DNA from: Anthoceros angustus
Lineage: Eukaryota > Streptophyta > Anthocerotopsida > Anthocerotales > Anthocerotaceae
Assembly (NCBI GenBank): GCA_010909165.1
Contig: MU008161.1
Coordinates: 124,001-188,000 of the forward strand
DNA: 64,000 nucleotides
Reading direction: 5' to 3'
Shown piece after piece: positions 30,143 to 40,493 of this stretch (positions are counted from its first letter, which is position 1; every line of letters starts with the position of its first letter). The position numbers and the translations under genes are program-made. Below the pieces are notes generated by a model. It saw only the letters and a program-made list of their open reading frames with translations. It had not been told where the DNA came from and did not search any database.

Positions 30143-30208
30143 AAGTACCAAGTCCCATGACGGAAATCCGTCCTTAGTGGACTTAAATAAAATTCTTCTT
30201 CTTCTTCT
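30143..30208 (+). repeat. 66-bp hairpin repeat, copy 2
   Basis: Differs from 27606-27671 by only one or two bases. Same nested stems, AATAAA and (CTT)n tail. It lies between the foldback element and a third CTACTAGTATT. Confidence 0.8.
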
Positions 30209-30368
30209 ACTAGTATTCCCAACTCCCATTCTTTAGAGGGTTACAAAATCTCTCCACTCTCTTTTGTAAATGGGGAGGAGGTATGGCATACTAAAGCGGA
30301 CGGGACACTTTTTTTCACACGAAACTCGTACAATATGCCACAATACGTAGGCATCTGTACAATATACT

Positions 30369-30460
30369 ATTGAATCTAGTATAGAGGTGCTACCTCACCA
30401 CACACGCTCATGTATCGAATCTAGTACAGAGGTGCTACCTCACCACACATGCTCATATGT
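30369..30460 (+). repeat. Two tandem copies of a 46-bp repeat
   Basis: The unit GAATCTAGTATAGAGGTGCT plus ACCTCACCACACACGCTCAT is repeated with few changes from about 30373 and 30418. No flanking element seen. Confidence 0.75.
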
Positions 30461-30680
30461 CCGCTTTGGCGCCCTCACCAACAGCGGCCAAGCACAAAGA
30501 ACCGGTTTCTTCCTACCCTGTCAGACATGGTTTACGCTCTCAGAGTTAGTGTCTGAGTACATAGCACCTACGCCCAATGCGAAAAGCTCCTGCTCCAATC
30601 CCCATCTGTTCCTTCTTGGCGATAGGCCCTTTCAGATCATCTCTGTCGTCACGATTCGTGGTTTGGAATGGCACGATGAG

Positions 30681-31289
30681 ATGAGGGCAAGCTTGGCAAT
30701 CGAAGGCATGAATTGCAGCGTCGCCGCCCATGACGGAGATGGGGATGAGCCGCTCGCCGATCTGCCCAACCTTGCTCCTGCGTCCGTGGCATCTGGGGGA
30801 GGTTCACCGCAGTCTGGAGGGCGTTCTGTCACCGAAGAAACACCTGTACATTTGGAAGTGGCGAGACCTGTGGCACGAAGAGGAAGCTTCGATGTTGCGC
30901 GGCATGGACCAGAGCCTATCTGGAGCTGGGAGCATTCACCAGACCTCCCTTGCGGGGACTATGTGTGTGCCAAAGCATATTGGTCTGGACAGGTGGACAC
31001 CCCTGCAATTTGGACCCCGGGGCATGGTCATTGGGTGCTCCAGGTGGCAGAGGCGACTATGTTGAGTGGCCTAGAACGGGAGTTTGTAATTGCCCGCCTG
31101 GCGGTGGACGACGCTGGCCCTCTGCCCCTTCGTCGTGAGATGCATCACTGGGACGTTCGGAATTGGTGGGTGGCATGTGCTGCACGCCTGGGCTATGCAA
31201 TGTTGGCCCGCGCGCAAGAGCTGGGTGCTTACATCGTCGATATCATTGAAGAAATGCGGACTGACTTCCCCGCTGTCGGGCCAGGTTGA
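30681..31289 (+). CDS. Hypothetical protein, no family recognised
   Basis: About 202 residues from ATG 30681 (MRASLAIEGMNCSVAAHD); the frame is open upstream to 30387. The C-terminal half is Trp-rich and protein-like: GPEPIWSWEHSPDLPCGDYV, VDTPAIWTPGHGHWVLQV, LRREMHHWDVRNWWVACAAR, LGAYIVDIIEEMRTDFPA. No signal peptide or membrane helix is evident. A frame resuming at 31533-31748 may be a downstream exon. It could be a lineage-specific gene or a transposon-carried ORF. Confidence 0.4.
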   Translation: MRASLAIEGMNCSVAAHDGDGDEPLADLPNLAPASVASGGGSPQSGGRSVTEETPVHLEVARPVARRGSFDVARHGPEPIWSWEHSPDLPCGDYVCAKAYWSGQVDTPAIWTPGHGHWVLQVAEATMLSGLEREFVIARLAVDDAGPLPLRREMHHWDVRNWWVACAARLGYAMLARAQELGAYIVDIIEEMRTDFPAVGPG

Positions 31290-31532
31290 GGTAGGCACAC
31301 CGGCAACTCGTCTTTTCTTTGTCCCTTACCTGCTTGGGAGCAAGTTTGACATTCTCTGTGTAGAGCGGGAACCGGCTTTTGGGCCGGACACTGGGACCAC
31401 CCTCCCTCGGGCACCCAGAGGTGATGATCCTGCACTGAGAGTTGAAATCGATATGCAATCCGAGGAGATTCGCGACTCATACATGGGCGAGCAAGTTCAT
31501 GCATAAAGTGGGGCCTCCTTGGGATAGACGCT

Positions 31533-31748
31533 ACCGAGCCTCGTGGATGTGACTGTGAGAGTGATGACAGATGTTCTATATGCAACTTGCCGCAAGTTGG
31601 GGACATTTCAATTTTGAAGAAGGACCTCGACAATCATGTATCATATTACAATGCGCCCGCCTTTGTTTACAATGATACGAGCATATGGTGTGCTACTCAG
31701 TCCGATTCAACGAAGGAGCTGCTCAAGTGCTTGGGCGTGCAATTTTGA
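31533..31748 (+). CDS. Hypothetical Cys-containing coding fragment
   Basis: A frame without a start codon reads GCDCESDDRCSICNLPQVGD, then DNHVSYYNAPAFVYNDTSIW and ELLKCLGVQF before a stop at 31746-31748. The CxC...CxxC spacing hints at metal binding. It lies in another frame than the ORF ending at 31289, so it would need an intron or frameshift to join it. Confidence 0.3.
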   Translation, partial: TEPRGCDCESDDRCSICNLPQVGDISILKKDLDNHVSYYNAPAFVYNDTSIWCATQSDSTKELLKCLGVQF

Positions 31749-32630
31749 TCGTCGCGCTTGCCATTGCATTGGAGGGAGGTCAGCCATTGTGGCGGGCAAG
31801 TCGATAAGCCAAATTTCAGCCTCGGTTTACGGGCGGGTTGTGCAAGTCATTGTCATGGCCCCTTGATTGAGTTGGATTAGTAATCGCGTAACCTGACCTC
31901 GCAGAATCGCGAACTCACAAACTTGTTTACCGCCGCCCGAATCAGAAGCGGATTGTTTTTGCCCGTAGATCGATGCGGGCTGCCCAACCTGCGGACTGTT
32001 CGCCTCGAAGGACTTCCGATTTGTCATTCCGGCTCCGGGCATTTTGTTGCCGCAATGCAGCCTGTGTGAGTCCAGGCTGATTGAGACTCAATTGGCGTCG
32101 CGCCTATTGAGGGGGAAGTGCAATAAAGTGTTGCCACTTCACCTGTCCGCGAGACCCGAGACTATGTCTATGGTCCAATCGTTTCTCACGCTTGAGAATG
32201 CACGGACAACAAGTGAACCCGGTTCATCGCGACTGGCAGGGTCCCTCACGTCCGTACATCGCCCAAGCTGGGTTCATGCTGCCTGATCGAGATCCAGGGC
32301 CTCGCTTGGGCCGGAAATGACATTTGGGAAAACCTGTGTCGCCTCATGTCCGGTGCATGTCCGGAGCAAGCAGTGAGGTTGCCTCGCCGCACTAGCCGCA
32401 ATAAGGAAGGTGGCGGCAAACCACCCATAAAGTGGACATGTGCCGCACTGTGTCGAAATGACGGGACTGCGTCATTTACTCATCCCATTACCAAGCATCC
32501 TGCTCGCCTGACTCGCCAGGTTCAGATATGTCGGATTTATGGCGAAAATTCGTTGGCGTTATTTCTAGCTCACATAAATCCCAATGCATTGTAGTAGTGT
32601 TGGTTGGTTGACTGTGTACCCAATGTGGAT
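31749..32630. other. Unassigned sequence before the LTR array
   Basis: Short frames only; no repeat partner in the window and no motif seen. Confidence 0.4.
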
Positions 32631-34158
32631 TAGTGGAGTGCCAAACCGGCGTCCAGTACTCTTGGCGGCTTGTTTTGCTTTTTTTTTTGGGTCACATAAG
32701 AGGGATAGGGAGGATCAATAAGGCCATTGGGCAGATTGCACTTACGCAATCCCTAGACCCTCGGTCCGTTGGAGGACGGAGGTCGATCCGGCGAGGTCCG
32801 ACGGAGTGGTCCGGGCGAGGTCCGACGGAGTGGTCCGTCCGGCGAGGTCCGACGGAGTGGTCCGTCCGGCGAGGTCCGACGAGTGGTCCGTCCGGCGAGG
32901 TCCGACGAGTGGTCCGTCCGGGCGAGGTCCGACGGAGTGGTCCGTCGGCGAGGTCCGACGGAGTGGTCCGTCGGCGAGGTCCGGCGAGTGGTCTGCCCGG
33001 CGAGGTCCGACGGAGTGGTCTGCCCGGCGAGGTCCGGCGAGGTCCGACGGAGTGGTCTGCCCGGCGAGGTCCGACGGAGTGGTCGCCGGTGGTTTAGTTT
33101 GGTGGGCATCGCTGGCATGGATCACTGCTAAGCGCCTGGTGCAAGAAGTCCGCAAGGATGAGCTACGCCCATGGTTACCACGACCTGTTAGGGTACATAC
33201 ATAGGGTTAGGATACATACATAGGCGGGTTAGGTTAGGGTATGGGAGTATAGGAAGGCCTCAGCGCCAAGACGGCATTATCCTGTACCATCTTCGGCCTC
33301 CGTGTTTCCTTCCGTGCTCGAGGAGTGAGTGAGTTCGCCACTGCAGGTGATTAATGCAGAGGGATGTGTTTAGAGCTCAGTGACGAGCTCCGCCAACACG
33401 CTTGATGGGTGCGCACGATCGGACCGAGCCTGTGAGGTGCTCGGGTGATTTCTGTGTAGACTAACCTTGGAGGCTGAACGAGGCCGGGGATGCAGTCAGT
33501 GGGGCCATCGGTAACTGGGCAGCCCGAGGGATTAGGAGGCGCTTGGGGTGACTGTGGGCGGAAGCCATCCTTGGAGGCTGGAGCGGAGGTGGGGATGCAG
33601 TGAAGCCACTTCTCCATGAGCGTGAAGCGGTAGGAGGGATTAGGAGGCGCTTGGGGTGACTCTCAAGGAAGCCATCCTTGGAGGCTGCTGGAGCGGAGGT
33701 GGGGATGCAGTGAAGCCACTTCTCCATGAGCGTGAAGCGGTAGGAAGGGCAAAGGCGGCCCGGTGTGAATACATCGGCGTGTTGGTGTTGTGACTACTAG
33801 CCGGAATGGATAAGGAGAAGGGTCGGGCACGGCTGCGTGTGTTGAGGTGGAGTTGTGGCGGACGAGTTGAGGAGCGCTGGGCGCTTAGAGTAGACCGGCG
33901 AGGAACGCGCTGCTAAACCTGCTCCGTGTAATCGAGAAATCCCGAGGTTGTGGGAAGGTCCGGTCGCGCTACCGTCCGACGAGTTGTGGAGGGGCACACA
34001 CTTAGGGTTGTGGAGCCACGGACCCAACATGATGAAGTCCGCTCAAAGCGATAGGTCAGAGCTCGTGCGTATTAAGCAGACCATTCCCTTGGGAACGACT
34101 CCTTCCTACAACGACACGGGATTGTGCGCGCCGCCGCTATCAAGAAAGTCGCGCCACA
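32631..34158 (+). repeat. LTR 1 of array
   Basis: Homology to the other LTRs begins within a base or two of 32631 (TAGTGGAGTGCC instead of TGTGGAGTGCC), and sequence further left is unrelated, which supports this as the LTR start. Contains minisatellite 32768-33088, a TATA-like GGGAGTATAGG at about 33244, and downstream tandem blocks of about 110 bp with CATCCTTGGAGGCTG (33565, 33672). Ends GCGCCACA at 34158. Confidence 0.8.
32768..33088 (+). repeat. 27-bp-type minisatellite in U3 of LTR 1
   Basis: Irregular tandem units built on GGCGAGGTCCGACGGAGTGG and TCCGTC. Each full unit contains GACGGA-GTGG-TCCGTC, a short inverted repeat. Lies about 150 bp upstream of the TATA-like box. Confidence 0.9.
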
Positions 34159-34533
34159 TTTTGGCGCTGCGGAATGGTATTGTTGTGGACCGCCTGAGTT
34201 AGTAGGTAGGCCGCCGATTAAGTGCGATGGGTGTAACGGCAGCCCAGGAGTATATGTAGGTAGGAGGATGCATAGGACCCATGAGGGTGCGAATCTAGCG
34301 GAGGCCCAAAGATGCTCAAAGGGAGAAAGAAGATGGGCACGGGCGCTGGAGGACGGCACATCAACCTCGAGGAGGAGGGCGACTCATCCTCAACGGAGGA
34401 TGAATCTTGGTAAAAAGGTTCCCAATGTTGCGGACTTGACACCGAGGAGGTAGTAAAGATGAGAAGGAGAGTCCACTGAAAGAGCGGAGTATTGCCTGGG
34501 TGTTACAGGCCGCCAACAGATGAGAAGGGAGTA
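34159..34533 (+). other. Internal region 1 with tRNA-Asp-like PBS
   Basis: Starts TTTTGGCGCTGCGGAATGG and ends with GATGAGAAGGGAGTA before LTR 2. A short frame from about 34313 begins MLKGRKKMGTG and then becomes acidic (EEEGDSSSTEDESW); it is too short for gag. 375 bp. Confidence 0.75.
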
Positions 34534-36075
34534 TGTGGAGTGCCAAATCCATGTCCGCATTTTGGCGGCTTGTTTTGCTTTTTTCGGTCACATCGCTAAG
34601 AGGGATAGGGAGGAGTTAGTCAATACACATTTTCGGCCGATTGCACTAGCAATCCCTAGACCGGTCCGCTGAGCCCGAGTGGTCCGTCGGCGAGGTCCGA
34701 CGGAGTGGTCCGTCCGGGCGAGGTCCGACGGAGTGGTCCGTCCGGCGAGGTCCGGCGAGTGGTCCGTCGGCGAGGTCCGACGGAGTGGTCTGCCCGGCGA
34801 GGTCCGACGGAGTGGTCTGTCGGCGAGGTCCGACGGAGTGGTCCGTCGGCGAGGTCCGGAGTGGTCTGCCCGGCGAGGTCCGACGGAGTGGTCTGCCCGG
34901 CGAGGTCCGACGAGTGGTCTGCCCGGCGAGGTCCGGCGAGGGTCTGCCCGGCGAGGTCCGGCGAGTGGTCTGCCTTGAGAGGTCCGGCGGGTGGTCCGTC
35001 CGGCGAGTGGTCTCCGGTGGTTTAGTTTGGTGGGCATCGCTGGCATGGATCTACCTGCGGGGAAGTACCGAAGTCCGCGCAGTTGATGAGTTACGCCCGC
35101 GCTACAATGTACCAGGTTAGGGTACATACATAGGCGGGTTAGGTTAGGGTACATACATAGGCGGGTTAGGTTAGGGTATGGGAGTATATAGGAAGGCTGG
35201 CGTCCAAGGCAGACTATCCGGGTACCATCTTCGGCCCGTGCTCGCCTTCCGTGCTCGAGGAGGCGGAGTGAGTTCTGCGTCACCGTGCGAGGATTAATTG
35301 GTGGTAGAGGATGTGTTTAGAGCTCGGACGAGCTCCGCCAACACGCTTGATGGGTGCATCGGTCGGACTGAGCTCGGGAGGTGCTCGGGTGATTTCGGCG
35401 AGACTAACCTTGGAGGCTGAACGGAGGTCGGATGCAGTCATGCTTCTCCGCAACGTGCATGAGGGATTAGGAGGCGCTTGGGGTGACTCACGGGCGGAAG
35501 CCATCCTTGGAGGCTGGAACGGGAGGTCAGGGATGTGGGCCACTTCTCCATGAGCGTGAAGCGCCCGGAGGGATTAGGAGGCGCTTGGGGTGACTCGGGC
35601 GGAAGCCATCCTTGGAGGTCATTGAACGGAGGTCAGGTTGCAGGTAAAGCTACTTCTCCATGAGCGTGAAGCGGTAGGAAGGGCAAAGGCGGCTGGTGTG
35701 AATACATCGGCGTGTTGGTGTTGTGACTACTAGCCGGAATGGATAAGGGAGAAGGGTCGTTAATGGTGTGTTGAGGTGGAGTTGTGGCTTTATTGTGAGT
35801 TGAGGAGCGCTGGGCGCTAGAGTAGATCGACGGAACGCTGGCTGCTAAACCTGCTCCGTAGTACCGAGAAACCGGGTTGTGGGAAGGTCCGGCATGCGCT
35901 ACCGTCCGACGAGTTGTGGAGGGGCACACACTTAGGGTTGTGGAGCCGGACCCAACTGATGAAGTCCCGCGATAGGTCAGAGCCTGTGCAGTAAGCACGA
36001 GACCATTCCCTTGGGAACGGACTCCTTCCTACAACGACACGGATTGTGCGCACCGTCCAAGAAAGTCGCGCCACA
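34534..36075 (+). repeat. LTR 2 of array
   Basis: TGTGGAGTGCC to GTCGCGCCACA. Minisatellite at 34676-35022, TATA GGGAGTATATAGG at about 35179, two CATCCTTGGAGG blocks (about 35501, 35604). Confidence 0.85.
34676..35022 (+). repeat. Minisatellite in U3 of LTR 2
   Basis: Same unit family as 32768-33088 (GGCGAGGTCCGACGGAGTGG), with more TCTGCCCGGCGAGGTCC variants. Confidence 0.9.
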
Positions 36076-36462
36076 TTTTGGCGCCTGGGGAATGGTATTG
36101 TTGGACTCACGCCCGAGTTAGTAGGTAGGAGTAGGACGGCCGCCGATGTGCTGTGGATGGGTGTTAGTCGGGCCAGGAGTATATAGTAGGGAGGATGCAC
36201 AGGACCGGACGAGGGTGCGACCCTAGCGGGAGGCCCAAAGATGCTCAAAGGGAGAAAGAAGATGGGCACGGGCTACTGGGAGGACACATCAACCTCGGAG
36301 GAGGAGGCGACTCATCCTCAGCGGAGGATGAATCTTGGTAAAAAGGTTCCCAATGTTGCTTGGACACGACACCGAGGAGGTAGTAAAAGATGAGAAGGGA
36401 GAGTCCACGAAAGAGCGGAGTGCAGGGTGTTGGCGAGGCCGCCAATGTATGAGAAGGGAGTA
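36076..36462 (+). other. Internal region 2 with tRNA-Asp-like PBS
   Basis: Starts TTTTGGCGCCTGGGGAATGG, the best G-rich PBS tail of the four with 38121. Ends TATGAGAAGGGAGTA. 387 bp; same short acidic frame as region 1. Confidence 0.75.
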
Positions 36463-38120
36463 TGTGGAGTGCCAAATCCGATGTCCGTACTCTTGGCGGC
36501 TTGTTTTGCTTTTTTTTCGGTCACATCAAGTAAGAGGATAGGGAGGAGTTAGCCAATAAGGCCATTTTGGCCGATTGCACTTACGGTGCAATCCCTAGAC
36601 CCTCGTCCGTTGGAGGCGGAGTGGTCCGTCGGCGAGGTCCGACGGAGTGGTCTGAGGTCCGACGGAGTGGTCCGTCCGGCGAGGTCTCAGAGTGGTCCGT
36701 GGCGAGGTCTGACGGAGTGGTCCGTGGCGAGGTCCGGAGTGGTCTGCCCGGCGAGGTCCGACGAGTGGTCTGCCCGGCGAGGTCCGACGGAGGGTCTGCC
36801 CGGCGAGGTCCGGCGAGTGGTCCGTCCGGCGAGGGTCTGCCCGGCGAGGGTCTGCCCGGCGAGGTCTGGAGGTCTGCCCGGCGAGGTCCGGCGGGTGGTC
36901 GTCCGGCGAGGTCCGGCCGGAGGGTCTGCCCGGCGAGGTCACGGAGTGGTCTGCCCGGCGAGGTCCGACGAGTGGTCTGCCCGGGCGAGGTCCGGCGGGT
37001 GGTCGTCGGCGAGGTCCGGCGAGGTCCGGCGAGGTCCGACGAGTGGTCCGTCCGGCGGGTGGTTTAGTTTGGTGGGCATCGCTGGCATGGATCTACCGCT
37101 TAAGGGAAGTACGGTGCAAGAAGTCCGTGCAGTGATGAGCTACGCCGCCCCGTTACTACGACCTGTGGTTAGGGCGTGGTTGGATACATACATAGGCGGG
37201 TTAGGTTAGGGTATGGGAGTATATAGGAAGGCTGGCGTCCAAGGCGGACTATCCGGTACCATCTTGGCTCCGTGTGCTCTTGCCTTGGTGCTCGAGGCGG
37301 AGTGAGTTCTGCGTCACCGTGCGGGATTAATTGGTGGTAGAGGATGTGTTTAGAGCTCGGTGACGAGCCCGCCAACACGCTTGATGGGTGCATCGGTCGG
37401 ACTGAGCTCGGGAGGTGCTGCGGGTGATTTCTCGGGTGCGAGACTAACCTTGGAGGCTGGAGCGGAGGCTGTGGGGATGCAGTGAAGCCACTTCTCCGCA
37501 GAACGCAGGGGATTAGGAGGCGCTTGGGGTGACTGCTGGGCGGAAGCCATCCTTGGAGGCTGGAGCGGAGGCTGTGGGGATGCAGTGAAGCCACTTCTCC
37601 ATGAGCGTGAAGCGGTAGGAGGATTAGGAGGCGCTTGGGGTGACTGCTGGGCGGAAGCCATCCTTGGAGGCTGGAGCGGAGGCTGTGGGGATGCAGTGAA
37701 GCCACTTCTCCGCAACGTGAAGCAAGGGCAAAGGCGGCCCGTGAATACATCGCGTGTTGGTGTTGTGACTACTAGCCGGAATGGATAAGGGAGAAGGGTC
37801 GTGTTACTGCGTGTTGAGGTGGAGTTGTGGCGGACGAGTTGAGGAGCGCCGGGCGCTAGAGTACGACCGATCAAGGAACGCTAAACCTGCTCCGTAGTAC
37901 CGAGAAACCCGGTGGTTTGTGGGAAGGTCCGGTCGCGCGCGCCCGTCCGACGAGTTGTGGAGGGCACACACTTAGGGTTGTGGAGCCGGACCCAACCCGA
38001 TGAAGTCCGCTCAGCGATAGGTCAGAGCTCAGCATTGCACGAGACCATTCCCTTGGGAACGGACTCCTTCCTACAACGACACGGATTGTGCGCTCACGGC
38101 GCTAAGAAAGTCGCGCCACA
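36463..38120 (+). repeat. LTR 3 of array
   Basis: Longest LTR (1,658 bp). Minisatellite at 36612-37062, TATA GGGAGTATATAGG at about 37214, and three CCTTGGAGGCTGGAGCGGAG blocks (about 37448, 37551, 37662) instead of two, showing copy-number change inside the LTR. Confidence 0.85.
36612..37062 (+). repeat. Minisatellite in U3 of LTR 3
   Basis: The longest of the five arrays, about 450 bp, same unit family, with several shortened units such as GGCGAGGGTCTGCCC. Confidence 0.9.
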
Positions 38121-38517
38121 TTTTGGCGCCCGCTGTGGGAATGGTATTGTTGTGGACCGCCCGAGTTAGTAGGTAGAGCAGGACCGCCGATCAAGGCTGT
38201 GGATGGGTGTAATGGTCGGGCGGTTTGTGGAGTATCTGATAGGGAGGATGCAGGGACGGCCGGGGGTCTGAATCTAGCGGGAGGCCCAAAGATGCTCAAA
38301 GGGAGAAAGAAGATGGGCACGGGCCGGGAGGTTTCAAGACATCAACCTCGGAGGAGGAGGCGACTCATCCTCAGCGGAGGATGAATCTTGCAAAAAGGTT
38401 CCCAATGTTGCGGACTTGCGACACGAGGAGGTAGTAAAAGATGAGAAGGGAGAGTCCACGGAAGAGCGGAGTATTGCACAGGGTGTTGGCGAGGCCGCCA
38501 ATGATGAGAAGGGAGTA
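38121..38517 (+). other. Internal region 3 with tRNA-Asp-like PBS
   Basis: Starts TTTTGGCGCCCGCTGTGGGA and ends GATGAGAAGGGAGTA. 397 bp. Confidence 0.75.
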
Positions 38518-40104
38518 TGTGGAGTGCCAAATCCGATGTCCGTACTCTTGGCGGCTTGTTTTGCTTTTTTTGGGTCACATCTAAGAGGGATAGGGAGGAG
38601 TTAGGCAATAAGGCCATTTTCGGCGGATTGCACTCGGTGCAATCCCTAGACCCTCGGTCCGTTGGAGGACGGAGGGTCTGCCCGGCGAGGTCCGACGAGT
38701 GGTCTGCCCGGCGAGGTCCGGAGTGGTCTGCCCGGCGAGGTCCGACGGAGTGGTCTGCCCGGCGAGGTCCGACGGAGGGTCTGCCCGGCGAGGTCCGACG
38801 GAGGGTCTGCTCGGGCGAGGTCCGACGGTGGTCGTCCGGGCGGTCCGGTGGTCCGTCCGGGCGGTCCGTGAGTGGTCGTCCGGGCGGTCGGCGGGTGGTC
38901 CGTCGACGGAGTGGTCCGTCCGGGCGGTCAGCCAGGTCCGAGGTCAGTGGTCCGTCCGGGCGAGGTCAGTGGTCCGTCCGTGAGTGGTCCGTGAGGCGGT
39001 GAGTGGTCCGGTGGTTTAGTTTGGTGGGCATCGCTGGCATGGATCTCTTGTTTGGCGAGGCGGTGGTGCAAGAAGTCCCAGAATGATGAGCTACGCCGTT
39101 ACCACGACCTGTGGTTAGGTACATACATAGCGAGTTAGGATACATACATAGGCGGGGTTAGGTTGGGGTATGGGAGTATATAGGAAGGCTGGCGTCCAAG
39201 GCGGACTATCCGGGTACCATCTTGGCGCTCCGTGTGCTCTTGCCTTAGTGCTCGAGGCGGAGTGAGTTCTGCGTCACCGTGCGGGATTAATTGGTGGTAG
39301 AGGGATGTGTTTAGAGCTCGTGACGAGCTCCGCCAACACGCTTGATGGGTGCACTGGCCGGACTCGAGCTCGTGGAGGTGCTCGCGGGTGATTTCTCGGG
39401 TGCGAGACTAACCTTGGAGGCTGGGGATGCAGTGCGAAGCCACTTCTCCATGAGCGTGAAGCGGTAGGAGGATTAGGAGGCGCTTGGGGTGACTCACGGG
39501 CGGAAGCCATCCTTGGAGGCTGGAGCGGAGGCTGGGGATGCAGTGCGAAGCCACTTCTCCATGAGCGTGAAGCGGTAGGAGGATTAGGAGGCGCTTGGGG
39601 TGACTGCTGGGCGGAAGCCATCCTTGAGGTCCGACGGAGTGGTCGTCGGCGAGGTCAGGTTGCAGTGCAAGCTACTTCTCCATGAGCGTGAAGCGGTAGG
39701 AAGGGCAAAGGCGGCTGGTGTGAATACATCGGCGTGTTGGTGTTGTGACTACTAGCCGGAATGGATAAGGGAGAAGGGTCGTGTTACGGCGTGTGTGTTG
39801 AGGTGGAGTTGTGGCGGACGAGTTGAGGAGCGGCGCTTAGAGTACGACCCGACGCAAGGAACGCTAAACCTGCTCCGTAGTAACGGAGAACCGGTTGTGG
39901 GAAGGTCCGGCATCGCGCCTCCGGTCCGACGAGTTGTGGAGGGCACACACTTAGGGTTGTGGAGCCGGACCCAACATGATGAAGTCCGCTCAGCGATTGT
40001 AGAGCTCAAAGTGCATTGCACGAGACCATTCCCTTGGGAACGGACTCCTTCCTACAACGACACGGGATTGTGCGCGCCTTACCGCTATCAAAAGTCGCGC
40101 CACA
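38518..40104 (+). repeat. LTR 4 of array
   Basis: Minisatellite at 38665-39016, TATA GGGAGTATATAGG at about 39171. A stray minisatellite piece GAGGTCCGACGGAGTGGTCG sits at 39626-39645, outside the U3 array, where the other LTRs read GGAGGTCATTGAACGG or GGAGGCTGG. Confidence 0.85.
38665..39016 (+). repeat. Minisatellite in U3 of LTR 4
   Basis: Same family; the right half is made of derived GTGGTCCGTCCGGGCGGTC units not prominent in the other LTRs, so units homogenise locally. Confidence 0.9.
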
Positions 40105-40493
40105 TTTTGGCGCCTGCTGCCGGGAATGGTATTGTTGTGGATCGCCGCCGAGTTAGTAGGTAGGAGTAGGACCGCCGATCATGGCTGGAGGGTGTAATGG
40201 CTGGGCTGTGGAGTATATAGGGAGGATGCATAGACCGACGCCGAGGGTGCGAATCTAGCGGAGGCCCAAAGATGCTCAAAGGGAGAAAGAAGATGGGCAC
40301 GGGGGAGGACTGCAAGACATCAACCTCGGAGGAGGAGGCGACTCATCCTCACCCGAGGATGAATCTTGGTAAAAGGTTCCCAATGTTGCCGGACTGGACA
40401 CCGAGGAGGTAGTAAAGATGAGAAGGGAGAGTCCACTAAAGAGCGGAGTATTGCTGGGTGTTGGCAGGCCGCCAACAGATGTATGGGGAAGTA
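40105..40493 (+). other. Internal region 4 with tRNA-Asp-like PBS
   Basis: Starts TTTTGGCGCCTGCTGCCGGG, the closest match of the four to the complement of the plant tRNA-Asp 3' end. Ends GTATGGGGAAGTA. 389 bp. Confidence 0.75.

Noticed and set aside
32742-33204. Long open frames through the minisatellites of the LTR array (also at 34.6, 36.6, 38.5 and 40.6 kb)
   Set aside because: They are translations of the 27-bp-type repeat in several frames and both strands; the peptide is just the repeat.
33180-33245. TTAGGG-like words in the LTRs (also CCCTAA-type words near 58185-58215) as interstitial telomere
   Set aside because: Only isolated GGTTAGGGTA words spaced by other sequence; no run of plant TTTAGGG units.
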